This document shows, piece after piece, positions 1-7,641 of a DNA stretch of 49,515 nt. The stretch's first letter is position 1, and every line of letters starts with the position of its first letter. The translations under genes and the position numbers were made by a program. The notes below the pieces were generated by a model. That model was given only the letters and a program-made list of their open reading frames with translations, was not told where the DNA came from and did not search any database. Location: contig DXMY01000035.1 in the NCBI GenBank assembly GCA_019413925.1, positions 1 through 49,515 on the forward strand, given 5' to 3'. This stretch comes from Collinsella sp. GTDB taxonomy: Bacteria > Actinomycetota > Coriobacteriia > Coriobacteriales > Coriobacteriaceae.

Positions 1-1
1 C

Positions 2-1063
2 GCCGCATGGCAGAAGGCCGCCGACGCCACGGTTGCCGACGACCTGTACTGGCGCCTCTCTGCCACGGTCCCGGCGGGCCTCACGGCCTACGACACCTAT
101 ACGGTGCGGTTTGTCGATACCATGGGCGCGGGGCTCGACCCTTCCAAGGTGGCTGCGAGCATGCGCGTGTACGTGGCGGCGGGCGCGGACGGCGACTTTG
201 ATGCCGTCGCATGTGAGGGCGGCAATGCCAACTCGACGCCGGCTAAAGGGTGGACGGACATTACTCCACAGTGCAAGGTCTCGGTCGAGGGCAATGCCTT
301 CACCGTGCGCACCGGCGACCTGATCGCCGCGCTCGGCGGGGTTGACGCCTTCACCGCGGGCGCCCGCGTGGTTGCTGTCTACAATGCGCCGTTGGGGGCC
401 AACTGCAATCGAGGCGCTACCAAGGGCAACCCCAACGAGGTCTACCTGCGCTACCCGCGCTCTCCCCTCGCCGACCAGTCCGGCGACGTCGGATTCACCC
501 GCACGCCGAGCGATGACGCGTGCGCCTACACCTGGGGTCTCAGTCTGATCAAGCGCTCAAGCTCGGACGATAAACCGCTCGCGGGCGCCAAGCTGCGCAT
601 CATCGATGACCGCGGGCGCATCCTAACGACTGACGGCTCGTGGTCGACGGATGTCGACGAGTGCGTCACCACGGGCGCGGACGGCCATGTGGAATTGACC
701 GGTGTGGACGCGGGCGTCTATACCGTCGAAGAGGTCGCGGCTCCCAAGGGATACACCGCTTTTGAGGGCAAACGTACGGTAACGGTTACGTCTGGGGGAT
801 TGGACGTTAAACAGGTAGCAGCCGCGAAGCCCAAGGTGACCGCGTCGGCCGAAAGCCCTCTGCGGGTTGATACCGCCGATGCCGGGACGGGTTCGATTGA
901 GCTGTCGGTGCTCAACACCCCAAGCAAAGAAGCAAGTCGAGGCTTTATGCCCTCGACGGGAGATAGAACGTTGGTGCTGGTGGCGGTTTTGGTTGCCATC
1001 GGAGTGGCGGCTATTGTTGCCGCGCTCGTCATCAAGCGGGGAGGAGGTCCCCGTGAAAAATAA
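2..1063 (+). CDS. Sortase-anchored pilin / SpaA-like surface protein, 5' end missing
   Basis: The frame is open from the window edge, so the start lies upstream. The visible part begins in an isopeptide-forming fimbrial D2-type beta domain (around YWRLSATVPAGL and RFVDTMGAGLDP). A Cna-B/SpaA-type domain follows (SLIKRSSSDDKPLAGAKLRI through GVYTVEEVAAPKGYTAF), and its YTVEEVAAPKGY stretch is a typical E-box. The C-terminus is a sorting signal: MPSTGD, a hydrophobic helix of about 20 residues, then a basic KRGGGPREK tail. Family knowledge says such proteins are crosslinked by internal Lys-Asn bonds and attached by a sortase. It precedes the major pilin on the same strand, so a tip or minor pilin is likely. 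No pilin sortase is visible downstream; one may lie upstream of the window. Cysteines in the D2 part (ACEGGN, PQCKV, GANCNRG) may form disulfides. Confidence 0.85.
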   Translation, partial: AAWQKAADATVADDLYWRLSATVPAGLTAYDTYTVRFVDTMGAGLDPSKVAASMRVYVAAGADGDFDAVACEGGNANSTPAKGWTDITPQCKVSVEGNAFTVRTGDLIAALGGVDAFTAGARVVAVYNAPLGANCNRGATKGNPNEVYLRYPRSPLADQSGDVGFTRTPSDDACAYTWGLSLIKRSSSDDKPLAGAKLRIIDDRGRILTTDGSWSTDVDECVTTGADGHVELTGVDAGVYTVEEVAAPKGYTAFEGKRTVTVTSGGLDVKQVAAAKPKVTASAESPLRVDTADAGTGSIELSVLNTPSKEASRGFMPSTGDRTLVLVAVLVAIGVAAIVAALVIKRGGGPREK

Positions 1064-1109
1064 TTGTCCCCCCCCCTGCTCAATGGCGTACTGCCTCCGT
1101 AGCGAGTGA
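1053..1109 (+). other. Short GTG-started frame containing a C9 tract behind a strong RBS
   Basis: A perfect GGAGGAGG (1040-1047) stands five bases before a GTG at 1053, overlapping the end of the upstream pilin gene. The frame reads MKNNC and then enters a run of nine C (1068-1076), giving PPPC, and stops at TGA 1107-1109 after 18 codons. One C fewer would extend translation to TGA 1144-1146, about 40 bases before the major pilin ATG. One C more would stop at 1100-1102. This could be a remnant of a lost gene, a coupling device for the next gene, or a slippage switch. No product is recognised. Confidence 0.35.
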
Positions 1110-1185
1110 CGCGCAGGCCTACCGACCTGATGATCATTGGTTTTGAAAAAGTTACTAGAGAACCCTCCAAGAAAGAGGACCAAAC

Positions 1186-3005
1186 ATGAAGACAACCAAG
1201 AACATCGCCCGCCTGGCAGTAACCGCCGGACTTACCGCGGCGTTGAGCTTCGGCGGTGTGATGGCCCCGGTGACCATGGCGTTTGCAGCTGAGGGCGGAA
1301 CCGCCGCAAGCTATGTGCCGACGGCGACGACGACCGGCAACGTGACCATTGCTGAGAACACCTATGCCGGCACCTCGTTTAAGGGTATCCAGATTTTCAG
1401 GGCCACGGTAACGCAGGGTAAGGCTGATACGAATGGCGATGGCGTTGCAGATGCGAATGGAGCTTGGAACAAGGATGGCGAAAAGACGCTGTCCGACATC
1501 CAGTGGGCGACCCCTGAGGCTGAGAAAGCTGTTAAAGGCGTTTTTGCTCACGACACCAACCCTGGCGATAGCGCCACAGCTCAGGATTGGGCAGACTACA
1601 TCAATAGAATAGTTGCTGGTAATGCTGGCGAAGGATTCAAGGTCGATGCCGACAGTGCGCTCGACAAGATTGCCAAGGAGCTAGAGAAAGTAAACACAAC
1701 CGATGAGACCGCTGGCTGGAAAGCTTCGACTGATGGCAAATTTTCCACGCTGTCCGCTGGCTACTGGCTCTTTGTGACTGCGGGCGTTAGCGGCACCGCC
1801 AACACGACTAAGGGCAACACGGATGCCTACACCTCGCCGATTTTCGCCATCGTCGGCGGAGCCGATGTGAATGCGGAGCCTAAGAAGAATGTCCCCAACG
1901 TGACTAAGGCCGTTAAGGACGATGCGACGGGCGCCACGTTTGGTACTGACGTGTTTACGAGCCCCAATAAGTCCGCCGACTCCCGCATGGATCAGTTCAT
2001 CGAGTACCAGCTTACCGGCACGGTTGCGAGCAACATCAACACCTACAGCACCTACAAGTACATCTTCACGGATAAGCTTCCCACATCCATGACGCCTGAG
2101 CTCAAGAACGACAACGCGACACCTGTTGTCACGGTCAAAATCGATGACAATGTGGTCAAGTCTGGCTACGAGCCGACCTATAGCGGCGACGTGCTCACGG
2201 TTAACTTCACTAATCTTAAGGCGTGCCAAGACGAGAACGACAAACCTATCGTCCTGAATGACAAGTCTAAAGTGACCGTTGAATATAAGGCCAAGCTCGA
2301 CTCTAGTAAGGTTTGCAATCCTGACGGTTCGCTCAGGTCGCAATTCGGCAGCTTGCTCGGTACCGCACAGACGAATACGGTTATGCTTACCTACTCCAAC
2401 AACCCGCACGTCGCCGATGATACCGGCACCACGGTCGACCATCCCGCCTATGACTACACCTACGGTATCGATGTCACCAAGGTCGGTTCTGATAATGAAA
2501 CAAAGGGACTCAAAGGTGTTGAGTTTACGCTGCAAGAGCAGGGTGATACTAACAACTTTATCATGGCAAATGGTGTCAAGACGACCGATGAAACAAAGGC
2601 TAAGCTGACAACTGATGACTCCGGCAAGATTAACGTTGTCGGTCTCGACGAGGGCACTTATATCCTCAAAGAGGTTACGCCCGCCCTGGCTATAATAACT
2701 CCGCAGCCGGTGGCATCAGGTTCACCATCACGAACGATGGGCTGCCCGCTAACGGCGATCCTTTCAATCCTGGGTGCAGGCTCGCCGAGGGAACCGATAA
2801 CAATCTCGTCACGGTGGCTCAAACTAATACCGAGGCCGCTGACGGCAAGGTACACCTCACTGTCATCGACAAGAAGGGCTCCAACCTCCCGCTGACCGGT
2901 CTTAACGGCGTGACTTTCACTTGGATCGCTGGTGGCGCGGTGCTGTGCATTGGTGTGGCACATCTCATCCGTAGCCGTAAGCGCGACGAGGGTTCTGAGG
3001 AGTAA
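1186..3005 (+). CDS. Major fimbrial subunit (LPLTG pilin), frameshifted near 2684
   Basis: The ATG at 1186 follows the RBS AAAGAGGA. Residues 1-33 form a signal peptide (MKTTKNIARL...MAFA). The body has a fimbrial D2-type isopeptide domain with a pilin-motif-like stretch (EPKKNVPNVTKAVKDD) and then a Cna-B domain (GIDVTKVGSDNETKGLKGVEFTLQ). The E-box reads GTYILKEVTP at about 2650-2682. After that the original frame degenerates and stops at 2893-2895. The next frame continues the family sequence (PGYNNSAAGGIRFTITNDGL) to the sorting signal LPLTG at about 2890, a TM helix and an RSRKRDEGSEE tail ending at 3005. Restoring one base near CCCGCCC (2680-2687) would give a protein of about 606 residues. 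As written, the product would lack its anchor and be secreted. A base-call error, a true mutation or a frameshift switch cannot be separated here. Confidence 0.85.
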
Positions 3006-3041
3006 TCGTTCACCTCGAATATCAACACGAGATATGAAAAA

Positions 3042-3088
3042 GCGGGGCACCCGGTCGATGCGACCGTGTGCCCCGCCTCGTTTGTTGG
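3042..3088 (+). terminator. Terminator after the pilin gene
   Basis: GCGGGGCAC (3042-3050) pairs with GTGCCCCGC (3068-3076), with additional pairing inside (GGTCG/CGACC). A T-containing stretch (CTCGTTTGTT) follows. It lies 36 bases after the pilin stop, between convergent genes. Confidence 0.65.
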
Positions 3089-3144
3089 TGCAAAGTAACC
3101 TGACCCCTTTGCACCACCACAAAGGTGCCTGGCCCCTTTGTGGT
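3087..3144. repeat. Two adjacent intergenic palindromes of the GTCCC/GGGAC-core family
   Basis: GGTGCAAAG (3087-3095) pairs with CTTTGCACC (3107-3115). Immediately after, ACCACAAAGG (3116-3125) pairs with CCTTTGTGGT (3135-3144). The loop of the first, TAACCTGACCC, closely resembles the loop TTAACCTGTCCCC of the element at 42122-42152. Both lie between convergent genes. Confidence 0.65.
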
Positions 3145-3153
3145 GATCGGCTG

Positions 3154-4299
3154 CTAGGCGGTGGGGAGTTCTGGCGTGTTAGCCGGCTGCTGCGGCTTGA
3201 GGTGGGCGTTGCGCCAGATGATTTGGATGATGTAGCCGAGCATAAAGACAAAGGCCACGCCGCTGATGAAGCCGCCTACGAGGGGAAGCCCCGTGAGGGC
3301 GCCTGCGATTACGCCACCAACGGCTGCCATGGCGTAGCGGTTCTGGTTGTGTCCGACCATGCGGGCGATTGCGCACCCTGCAAAGGCACTCGACACCAGC
3401 GCGATGCCAATAACACCGCACATGAGGGCTCCGGCAAGCGACAGACCAGCGATAGAGATAATTAGCAGTAGGACGGCGGGGGCGATAGCAATCGTACCCA
3501 GAAGACCGCTCACCCACAGAGGCATGGGGCGCTGGTGGAGCATGCCGGCGGCGCTGGCGGTCGCGCGCGGAAAGACGAGCTCGAGCAGTAGAGCGACAAA
3601 GCAGGTCGAGAGTGCCGCGGCGACGATACCGCCGATGGCATCGTTAACGGTGGAAGTATCCTCGTTCTCGGTGTGGTCGATCTTGAGCGCGCCGACCTCG
3701 GCTCCCGCGGCGCGCTCGGGGTCCTCGGAGACGTGCGCGTTCACGGTGCCGGTGATGTGGGCGTTCTTGCCCAGGATGAGCTTGTCGGCCCAAACCTCGA
3801 CATCGCCCTCGACGGTGCCATCGATGGTCACCGTGTCGCCTGCAAGCGCTGCCGACTTGGTAGAGCCGCGCAGGGCAACCGTCTCGCCTATCGCATAGAA
3901 GCAGTTGGCGGTGCTGTCGGAATTGAGCGCGACATGCTGACCGACGACCGTGACGCTGCCATCAACCGTAGTTTTGGCAATGTCGATGGTGCGCGCCGCA
4001 AGACGAACGGCGCCGCCCACCGTGCAGTCGCGGATCGAGAGGGTATCGCCCGCAGCGATGATATCGCGGTCGATAGAGACATCGTCCAGTTCGAGACTCT
4101 GACCGGCCCAATACAGGTCGCCTTCGACACCGGACGGATTAGAGTCGTTGTCGGTTGCAAGTACGTTGCCTGCCGTGTCCGTGCCGGCAAATGACGCCGT
4201 GGGAAGAGCGATGAGCGCGAGCGCGATGAGCGTGAATGCCATAAGCAGGCAGCGACGCATCTTGTGTGACGGCGCCGCCGCGGTTTGATTGAAAGCCAT
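3154..4299 (-). CDS. Bactofilin-like beta-helix protein with signal peptide and C-terminal membrane domain
   Basis: 381 residues; the ATG is preceded by AAAAGGATC. A signal peptide or first TM covers residues ~15-40 (MRRCLLMAFTLIALALIALP, cleavage near SFAG). Residues ~55-190 form repetitive short beta units of the polymer-forming cytoskeletal (bactofilin-like) type: DLYWAGQSLELDDVSIDRDI, TLSIRDCTVGGAVRLAARTI, TVDGSVTVVG, TVEGDVEVWADKLILG. Four or so TM helices follow from ~215 to ~365. Bactofilins normally are cytosolic scaffolds. The secreted, membrane-tethered version is common as a hypothetical protein in Gram-positives, and its role is not established. It may organise the envelope. It converges with the pilus genes and appears to be a single gene. 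Confidence 0.7.
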   Translation of the reverse strand: MAFNQTAAAPSHKMRRCLLMAFTLIALALIALPTASFAGTDTAGNVLATDNDSNPSGVEGDLYWAGQSLELDDVSIDRDIIAAGDTLSIRDCTVGGAVRLAARTIDIAKTTVDGSVTVVGQHVALNSDSTANCFYAIGETVALRGSTKSAALAGDTVTIDGTVEGDVEVWADKLILGKNAHITGTVNAHVSEDPERAAGAEVGALKIDHTENEDTSTVNDAIGGIVAAALSTCFVALLLELVFPRATASAAGMLHQRPMPLWVSGLLGTIAIAPAVLLLIISIAGLSLAGALMCGVIGIALVSSAFAGCAIARMVGHNQNRYAMAAVGGVIAGALTGLPLVGGFISGVAFVFMLGYIIQIIWRNAHLKPQQPANTPELPTA

Positions 4300-4406
4300 G
4301 GTTGATCCTTTTGTTAGGTGTTCGGCATATACCTAACAGGGTACCCAACGTGCGGGTGCTCTAAAAGAACCTCTCGGTTGCATTTCGAAGGATGAGCCCG
4401 CGCTAC

Positions 4407-5096
4407 CTACTTTTTGCGATGCAAAAAGCGCGCGATGTCTTCTTCGGTGGGGCTTTTGATGTCAAAGCGCAGCGAGAGCCAGCGCAGACCCATGGTCACG
4501 ACAACGCATACGATCAGCGCGGCGACATTGCTCATGATGCCGCTCATAACGAGACACACGTAGCTTGTCGATCCGGCGATGGCAGCGATGGCATAAAAGT
4601 TAGTACGTTGGAAAATGCCCGGAACCACGCCCATAAAGCCGTCGCGCAACATGCCGCCGCCCACCGCGGTAAAAAAGCCCATCATGATGCACACCGCCGG
4701 TGCAAAGCCGTAGACCAGCGCCTTGTCCGCTCCGGTGGCGGCATAGATGCCGACCGAGATGATGTCGAGCAGGGGAATGAGTTTTTCGGGTTTGTCGACG
4801 ATTGCCGGGAAAATGTAGATGATGGCTGCCGTGGCGATGGAAAGCGGCAGTGCCATCGGCTGGTTGAGGATGTAGACGTTGCCCACCTGCAGCGTCATAT
4901 CGCGCAAAAGACCGCCGCCCAGACCGCAGACCACCGCGAGCGCGACCGCGCCCACCAGGTCGAGCTTGTGCTCGCGCGCAACCAGTACACCCGAGATCGA
5001 TGCAGCGACAACAGCGAACATCTCGAGCCAAAACGGAATGGCGACCATGGCATCCGATGCATGTGAGGTAATGGTCATAGCGGCGACGACGGGCAA
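4407..5096 (-). CDS. TRIC / UPF0126 family channel (YadS-like)
   Basis: About 229 residues with seven predicted TM helices in two repeated halves. Each half carries the family glycine-rich motif: GLGGGLLRDM and AVGGGMLRDG. This is the PF03458 domain, named glycine transporter in older annotations and related to trimeric intracellular cation channels. I chose the TTG at 5096 because AAAGGA lies seven bases upstream; ATG 5078 (MTITSH) is the alternative and has no clear RBS. The frame stays open upstream to 5357 but runs through a repeat and is not expected to be translated. The hairpin repeat at 5232-5308 sits in its 5' region. Confidence 0.85.
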   Translation of the reverse strand: MPVVAAMTITSHASDAMVAIPFWLEMFAVVAASISGVLVAREHKLDLVGAVALAVVCGLGGGLLRDMTLQVGNVYILNQPMALPLSIATAAIIYIFPAIVDKPEKLIPLLDIISVGIYAATGADKALVYGFAPAVCIMMGFFTAVGGGMLRDGFMGVVPGIFQRTNFYAIAAIAGSTSYVCLVMSGIMSNVAALIVCVVVTMGLRWLSLRFDIKSPTEEDIARFLHRKK

Positions 5097-5231
5097 GATG
5101 GGGTCCTTTGGATTACGGATTTGGACAATGCCCGTACATAGTACATGTTCGGCGCCGATTGCGACCCTATTGCTCGGCAAACGGTCGGGACCGGGTGCGG
5201 GCGTGGCATTGCCAGAATGCCAGGGGTCCAG
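5097..5231. other. Intergenic region upstream of the TRIC gene
   Basis: The 304-base gap between the TRIC gene and the nuclease gene holds a small hairpin, TGGCATT (5204-5210) with AATGCCA (5216-5222), a GTACATAGTACATGT stretch near 5133, and the 77-bp repeat listed separately. No gene or convincing promoter was identified. Confidence 0.4.
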
Positions 5232-5308
5232 AACATGTACGTCACCCTCCAAAAACGACATTTTCCGACATCTTTGGAGGCTGACGTACATGTTTGGATT
5301 GAGCTCAC
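5232..5308 (+). repeat. Left 77-bp inverted repeat flanking the nuclease cassette
   Basis: This 77-bp segment recurs as its reverse complement at 6419-6495 with four substitutions and no indels. Its first 63 bases form a hairpin: the arm 5232-5253 (starting AACATGTACGTCA) pairs with 5273-5294 (ending TGACGTACATGTT) with one mismatch in 22. The outer tail TTGGATTGAGCTCAC is shared by both copies. Similarity stops sharply at both ends. Confidence 0.85.
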
Positions 5309-5400
5309 AGCATGAGTGAGTTGATTTACTCACATCCGGTATATTTCCCCACTTCAACGGACATAAGAGTTGGATACCGGCTCAGAGCGAGAGGCCCTCA

Positions 5401-6408
5401 ATGGATACCCCTGTTCTCATTTCGCATAAAACCGCATGGCTTGTCCATCATGCACCCCAGAATTTGGTTCAGTCTCTTGCGCGGCACGACTACCAGATAG
5501 GCGCACAAGGCATCTCCACCCAGCAACGTGTTGCGCGCATACGACAGGCCCTTACCGACTGCGGCATTCCGTCCGATATGCTTAAGACTATCGATATCGC
5601 GGTTGTATTCGAATTTGAGCGAATTCGTACCAAAGGCGTCGTTTGCCACATTCTTGGACAAAATCTTCCCTACGAGCATATTAACGAGTTGACGCCCGGA
5701 ATCTTCATCACCGACGAAGCCTTCGCCTTCGTGCTCGCTGCCGAGTGGATGGATAGGATCGAATATCTCGAATATGGCTATGAAGTTTGCGGCGATTATC
5801 GCATGAGGCTCAATCCCGCCGACCCTTATACCGAGCAACCAGCCACCACCTCCAAGGATGAAATAACCGAACTGCTCGATCGGCACCCCGGCAAACCCGG
5901 TGCCACACGTGCACGGCTCGCGCTCAGGCACATCTACGATCGCTCGACCTCGCCTATGGAGACCGCTTCGGCAATCGCCCTCTCGCTCCCAACAAGCGAA
6001 GGCGGCGTTGGTATCCGAGGTATCGAACTCAACAAACCGCTCGAGATCCCTCAACGTCTCTGGCATTGCACAAAAGCCCGAACACTCAAAATCGATGCCC
6101 TCATTACCTATAAGCGCAGGGAGCTCGGTATCGAATATAAGGGCGGTTTTCACGATGAGTTCGAGCGCAAGGGGGCAGATGCGGAACGAGAGGCCGTTCT
6201 CTCCCAAATGGGATATCGAATCGTTACGCTCACTTCGGCTCAGTTCGGCAGCCAGCTCGCCTTTCACCGCGCCATGAACAACATTCGCGAAGCACTCGGC
6301 ATGCCTCGCTGTACCGACACCGGGTACCAGAGAAAACAAAACGAACTACGCAAGGCACTTATCCGCAACTGGAAAAGCATACGAGACGAGGAGGCACCTT
6401 CCGAATAG
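5401..6408 (+). CDS. Putative PD-(D/E)xK endonuclease-like protein in an inverted-repeat cassette
   Basis: 335 residues. The C-terminal third looks like a DUF559/Vsr-type nuclease fold: KIDALI gives Asp232, GIEYKGG gives Glu245-x-Lys247, and a helix and strand follow (DAEREAVLSQMGYRIVTLTS). The D...ExK spacing fits the PD-(D/E)xK pattern. The N-terminus (VLISHKTAWLVHHAP, then ELTPGIFITDEAFAFVLAAE) resembles AbiEi-type antitoxin/regulator N-terminal regions that often precede DUF559 domains in Actinomycetota; this is from memory and unconfirmed. By eye, its codon use is more AT-rich than the neighbours, which suggests transfer. It is the only gene between the two 77-bp repeats. Possible roles are defence, DNA repair or a selfish cassette. 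The RBS is weak (GAGAGG). Confidence 0.6.
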   Translation: MDTPVLISHKTAWLVHHAPQNLVQSLARHDYQIGAQGISTQQRVARIRQALTDCGIPSDMLKTIDIAVVFEFERIRTKGVVCHILGQNLPYEHINELTPGIFITDEAFAFVLAAEWMDRIEYLEYGYEVCGDYRMRLNPADPYTEQPATTSKDEITELLDRHPGKPGATRARLALRHIYDRSTSPMETASAIALSLPTSEGGVGIRGIELNKPLEIPQRLWHCTKARTLKIDALITYKRRELGIEYKGGFHDEFERKGADAEREAVLSQMGYRIVTLTSAQFGSQLAFHRAMNNIREALGMPRCTDTGYQRKQNELRKALIRNWKSIRDEEAPSE

Positions 6409-6418
6409 CGCCGCTCCC

Positions 6419-6495
6419 GTGAGCTCAATCCAAACGTGTACGTCAGCCTTCAAAGATGTCGAAAAATGTCGGTTTTGGAGGGTGACGTACATGTT
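6419..6495 (-). repeat. Right 77-bp inverted repeat flanking the nuclease cassette
   Basis: Reverse complement of 5232-5308 with 73 of 77 positions identical. It begins 10 bases after the nuclease stop codon. Its internal hairpin has three mismatches in 22, so it is slightly more decayed than the left copy. Confidence 0.85.
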
Positions 6496-6529
6496 TGGGG
6501 AAGCGTGGGATCGAGACGTATTTCGATAA

Positions 6530-6553
6530 CAAAAAAGCCCCATTGCTGGGGCT
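6530..6553 (-). terminator. Terminator downstream of tRNA-Ser(CGA)
   Basis: On the minus strand AGCCCC pairs with GGGGCT around the loop AGCAAT, followed by a run of T (complement of the A-run at 6530-6536). It is placed directly after the tRNA 3' end. Confidence 0.75.
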
Positions 6554-6565
6554 CATACCATCTAA

Positions 6566-6656
6566 TGGCGGAGGAGGAGGGATTCGAACCCTCGTGACCT
6601 TATACAGGCCAAACGGTTTTCGAGACCGCCGCATTCAACCACTCTGCCACCCCTCC
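6566..6656 (-). tRNA. tRNA-Ser (anticodon CGA)
   Basis: 91 nt on the minus strand. The acceptor 5' GGAGGGG pairs with 3' CTCCTCC with one G-U pair, followed by an encoded GCCA end (CCA at 6566-6568). The T arm is GAGGG-TTCGAAT-CCCTC. The anticodon loop is CTCGAAA in GCGGTCTCGAAAACCG. A long variable arm confirms a class II tRNA. It reads UCG. Confidence 0.95.
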
Positions 6657-6660
6657 GCGT

Positions 6661-6696
6661 GGGGTAAAAACAAAGCAGGCTCGAAGGCCTGCTTTG
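6661..6696 (-). terminator. Terminator or processing hairpin between the two tRNA-Ser genes
   Basis: AAAGCAGGC (6673-6681) pairs with GCCTGCTTT (6687-6695). On the minus strand the hairpin is followed by TTTGTTTTT, as expected for a terminator of tRNA-Ser(GGA). I see no separate promoter for tRNA-Ser(CGA) in the short spacer, so some read-through is likely. Confidence 0.6.
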
Positions 6697-6704
6697 GAAT
6701 TAAC

Positions 6705-6795
6705 TGGCGGAGAGTCAGGGATTTGAACCCTGGAGACGCTTTTGACGCCTACACGATTTCCAATCGTGCTCCTTCGGCCACTCGGACAACTCTCC
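6705..6795 (-). tRNA. tRNA-Ser (anticodon GGA)
   Basis: 91 nt on the minus strand. It starts GGAGAGTTGTCCGAGTGG and ends with an encoded CCA (6705-6707). The anticodon stem-loop is CACGATTGGAAATCGTG, giving GGA. The T arm is CAGGG-TTCAAAT-CCCTG and the variable arm is long. It reads UCC/UCU. Confidence 0.95.
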
Positions 6796-6811
6796 GTTAA
6801 ATGCGAAAGTC

Positions 6812-6839
6812 AGTATACACGAGGAATCGCAAAGTGCAA
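6812..6839 (-). promoter_or_regulatory. Promoter of the tRNA-Ser genes
   Basis: On the minus strand, -35 TTGCAC (6834-6839) and -10 TATACT (6812-6817) are separated by 16 bp. The -10 ends 16 bases before the first base of tRNA-Ser(GGA). Confidence 0.65.
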
Positions 6840-7199
6840 ACAGAAAAGTTGGCATTTTTTAAAACGCTCGGCCGCGCTTGGCGTTGCAGTGGGGTTTGAG
6901 GTGCCAAAAAACGGCTTCCGACCAGCGTGGTTGATCAACTCAATTGTTCAAAAGGGGTATTCATAAGCGACTTGGCAATGAATTTAAAAATCTTTGGGTG
7001 GTGCTGTGGACCACTGGTATGCATTTTGCGACCACAGCCTTGTGCCCGTTGACCTGTGGCTTGGCTCAGCTTGTCCCCGCGGCACCGTATCTTGTTCACA
7101 AATCCGTCAAGCTCTTGGTCGGCATTTGGTTGGAATGCGCATGAAACGTGGTGCGAGCATGGGCATATGTGGAGGTCATGAGGTTGTAGCTGCATATTC
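6840..7199. other. Long intergenic stretch between tRNAs and rpsF
   Basis: No credible gene is present. A 113-residue minus-strand open frame here shows no family-like sequence and no RBS. The stretch is more AT-rich than the surroundings and could hold an upstream rpsF promoter, but I cannot pinpoint one apart from the site at 7200-7228. Confidence 0.4.
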
Positions 7200-7228
7200 T
7201 TGCGGCTTGGGAGGTTGAAAGATATTAT
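7200..7228 (+). promoter_or_regulatory. Promoter of the rpsF-ssb-rpsR-rplI operon
   Basis: -35 TTGCGG (7200-7205), a 17-bp spacer, -10 TATTAT (7223-7228). Transcription would start near 7235, just before the leader hairpin. Confidence 0.6.
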
Positions 7229-7244
7229 TACCAAGTCTTTTCCT

Positions 7245-7273
7245 GCTTCAGGCGCACCTTCACGACCTGAAGC
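7245..7273 (+). promoter_or_regulatory. Hairpin in the rpsF leader, possible S6:S18 autoregulatory site
   Basis: GCTTCAGG (7245-7252) pairs perfectly with CCTGAAGC (7266-7273) around the loop CGCACCTTCACGA. It lies between the predicted promoter and the RBS. S6:S18 is known to bind a structured element in rpsF leaders in many bacteria. Position supports that role here, but I could not confirm the consensus from memory. Confidence 0.4.
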
Positions 7274-7299
7274 CACATTTGCCCAGAGGAGGTGACAAT

Positions 7300-7593
7300 A
7301 TGAAGGCTTATGAACTGCTGTTCTTTGTTGACCCGTCGCTCGACCCCGAGACTCGTCTCGCTGTTATGAAGCGTATCGATACCACGATCGCTGAGGGCGC
7401 TGGCAAGGTCGACTCCGTTGACGAGTGGGGCAAGCGCAAGCTCGCCTACGAGATCAACGACCTCACCGATGGTGACTACACCCTCATCAACTTCCACGCA
7501 GATCCTACCCAGATCGCCGAGCTTGATCGCGTCCTGCGCATCACCGACGCTGTGGTCCGCCACATGATCGTCCGTCGCGACGACCAGGAGTAA
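7300..7593 (+). CDS. rpsF: Ribosomal protein bS6
   Basis: 97 residues (MKAYELLFFVDPSLDPETRL through VRHMIVRRDDQE), the full length expected for S6 of the small subunit. S6 binds 16S rRNA together with S18, which is encoded two genes downstream. I chose ATG 7300 over the in-frame 7279 because AGAGGAGGTGA (7285-7295) is positioned for it and the N-terminus then matches the family. First gene of the classical rpsF-ssb-rpsR-rplI operon. Confidence 0.97.
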   Translation: MKAYELLFFVDPSLDPETRLAVMKRIDTTIAEGAGKVDSVDEWGKRKLAYEINDLTDGDYTLINFHADPTQIAELDRVLRITDAVVRHMIVRRDDQE

Positions 7594-7641
7594 GACTGTC
7601 GTTTTGGACTGGGCTTGTGCCCCAAGAGGAAGTAGTGAGTT

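Noticed and set aside
2665..2700. Programmed ribosomal frameshift in the pilin
   Set aside because: No slippery heptamer or clear downstream stimulator was seen at the junction; a simple deletion or base-call error is more economical.
1..3005. Pilin-specific class C sortase in the pilus locus
   Set aside because: None is encoded between or directly after the pilin genes here; it may lie upstream of the window.
4407..5357. Longer 316-residue version of the TRIC channel
   Set aside because: The extra N-terminus is translated hairpin repeat and intergenic sequence; TTG 5096 with AAAGGA fits the family length.
6566..6795. Integration site at the serine tRNA genes
   Set aside because: The adjacent nuclease cassette ends at 6495 and shows no integrase and no duplicated tRNA 3' end, so tRNA-targeted integration is not supported.
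6935..7276. Possible small gene of 113 codons on the minus strand upstream of rpsF
   Set aside because: No RBS, no recognisable protein features, and it would overlap the rpsF promoter and leader hairpin.
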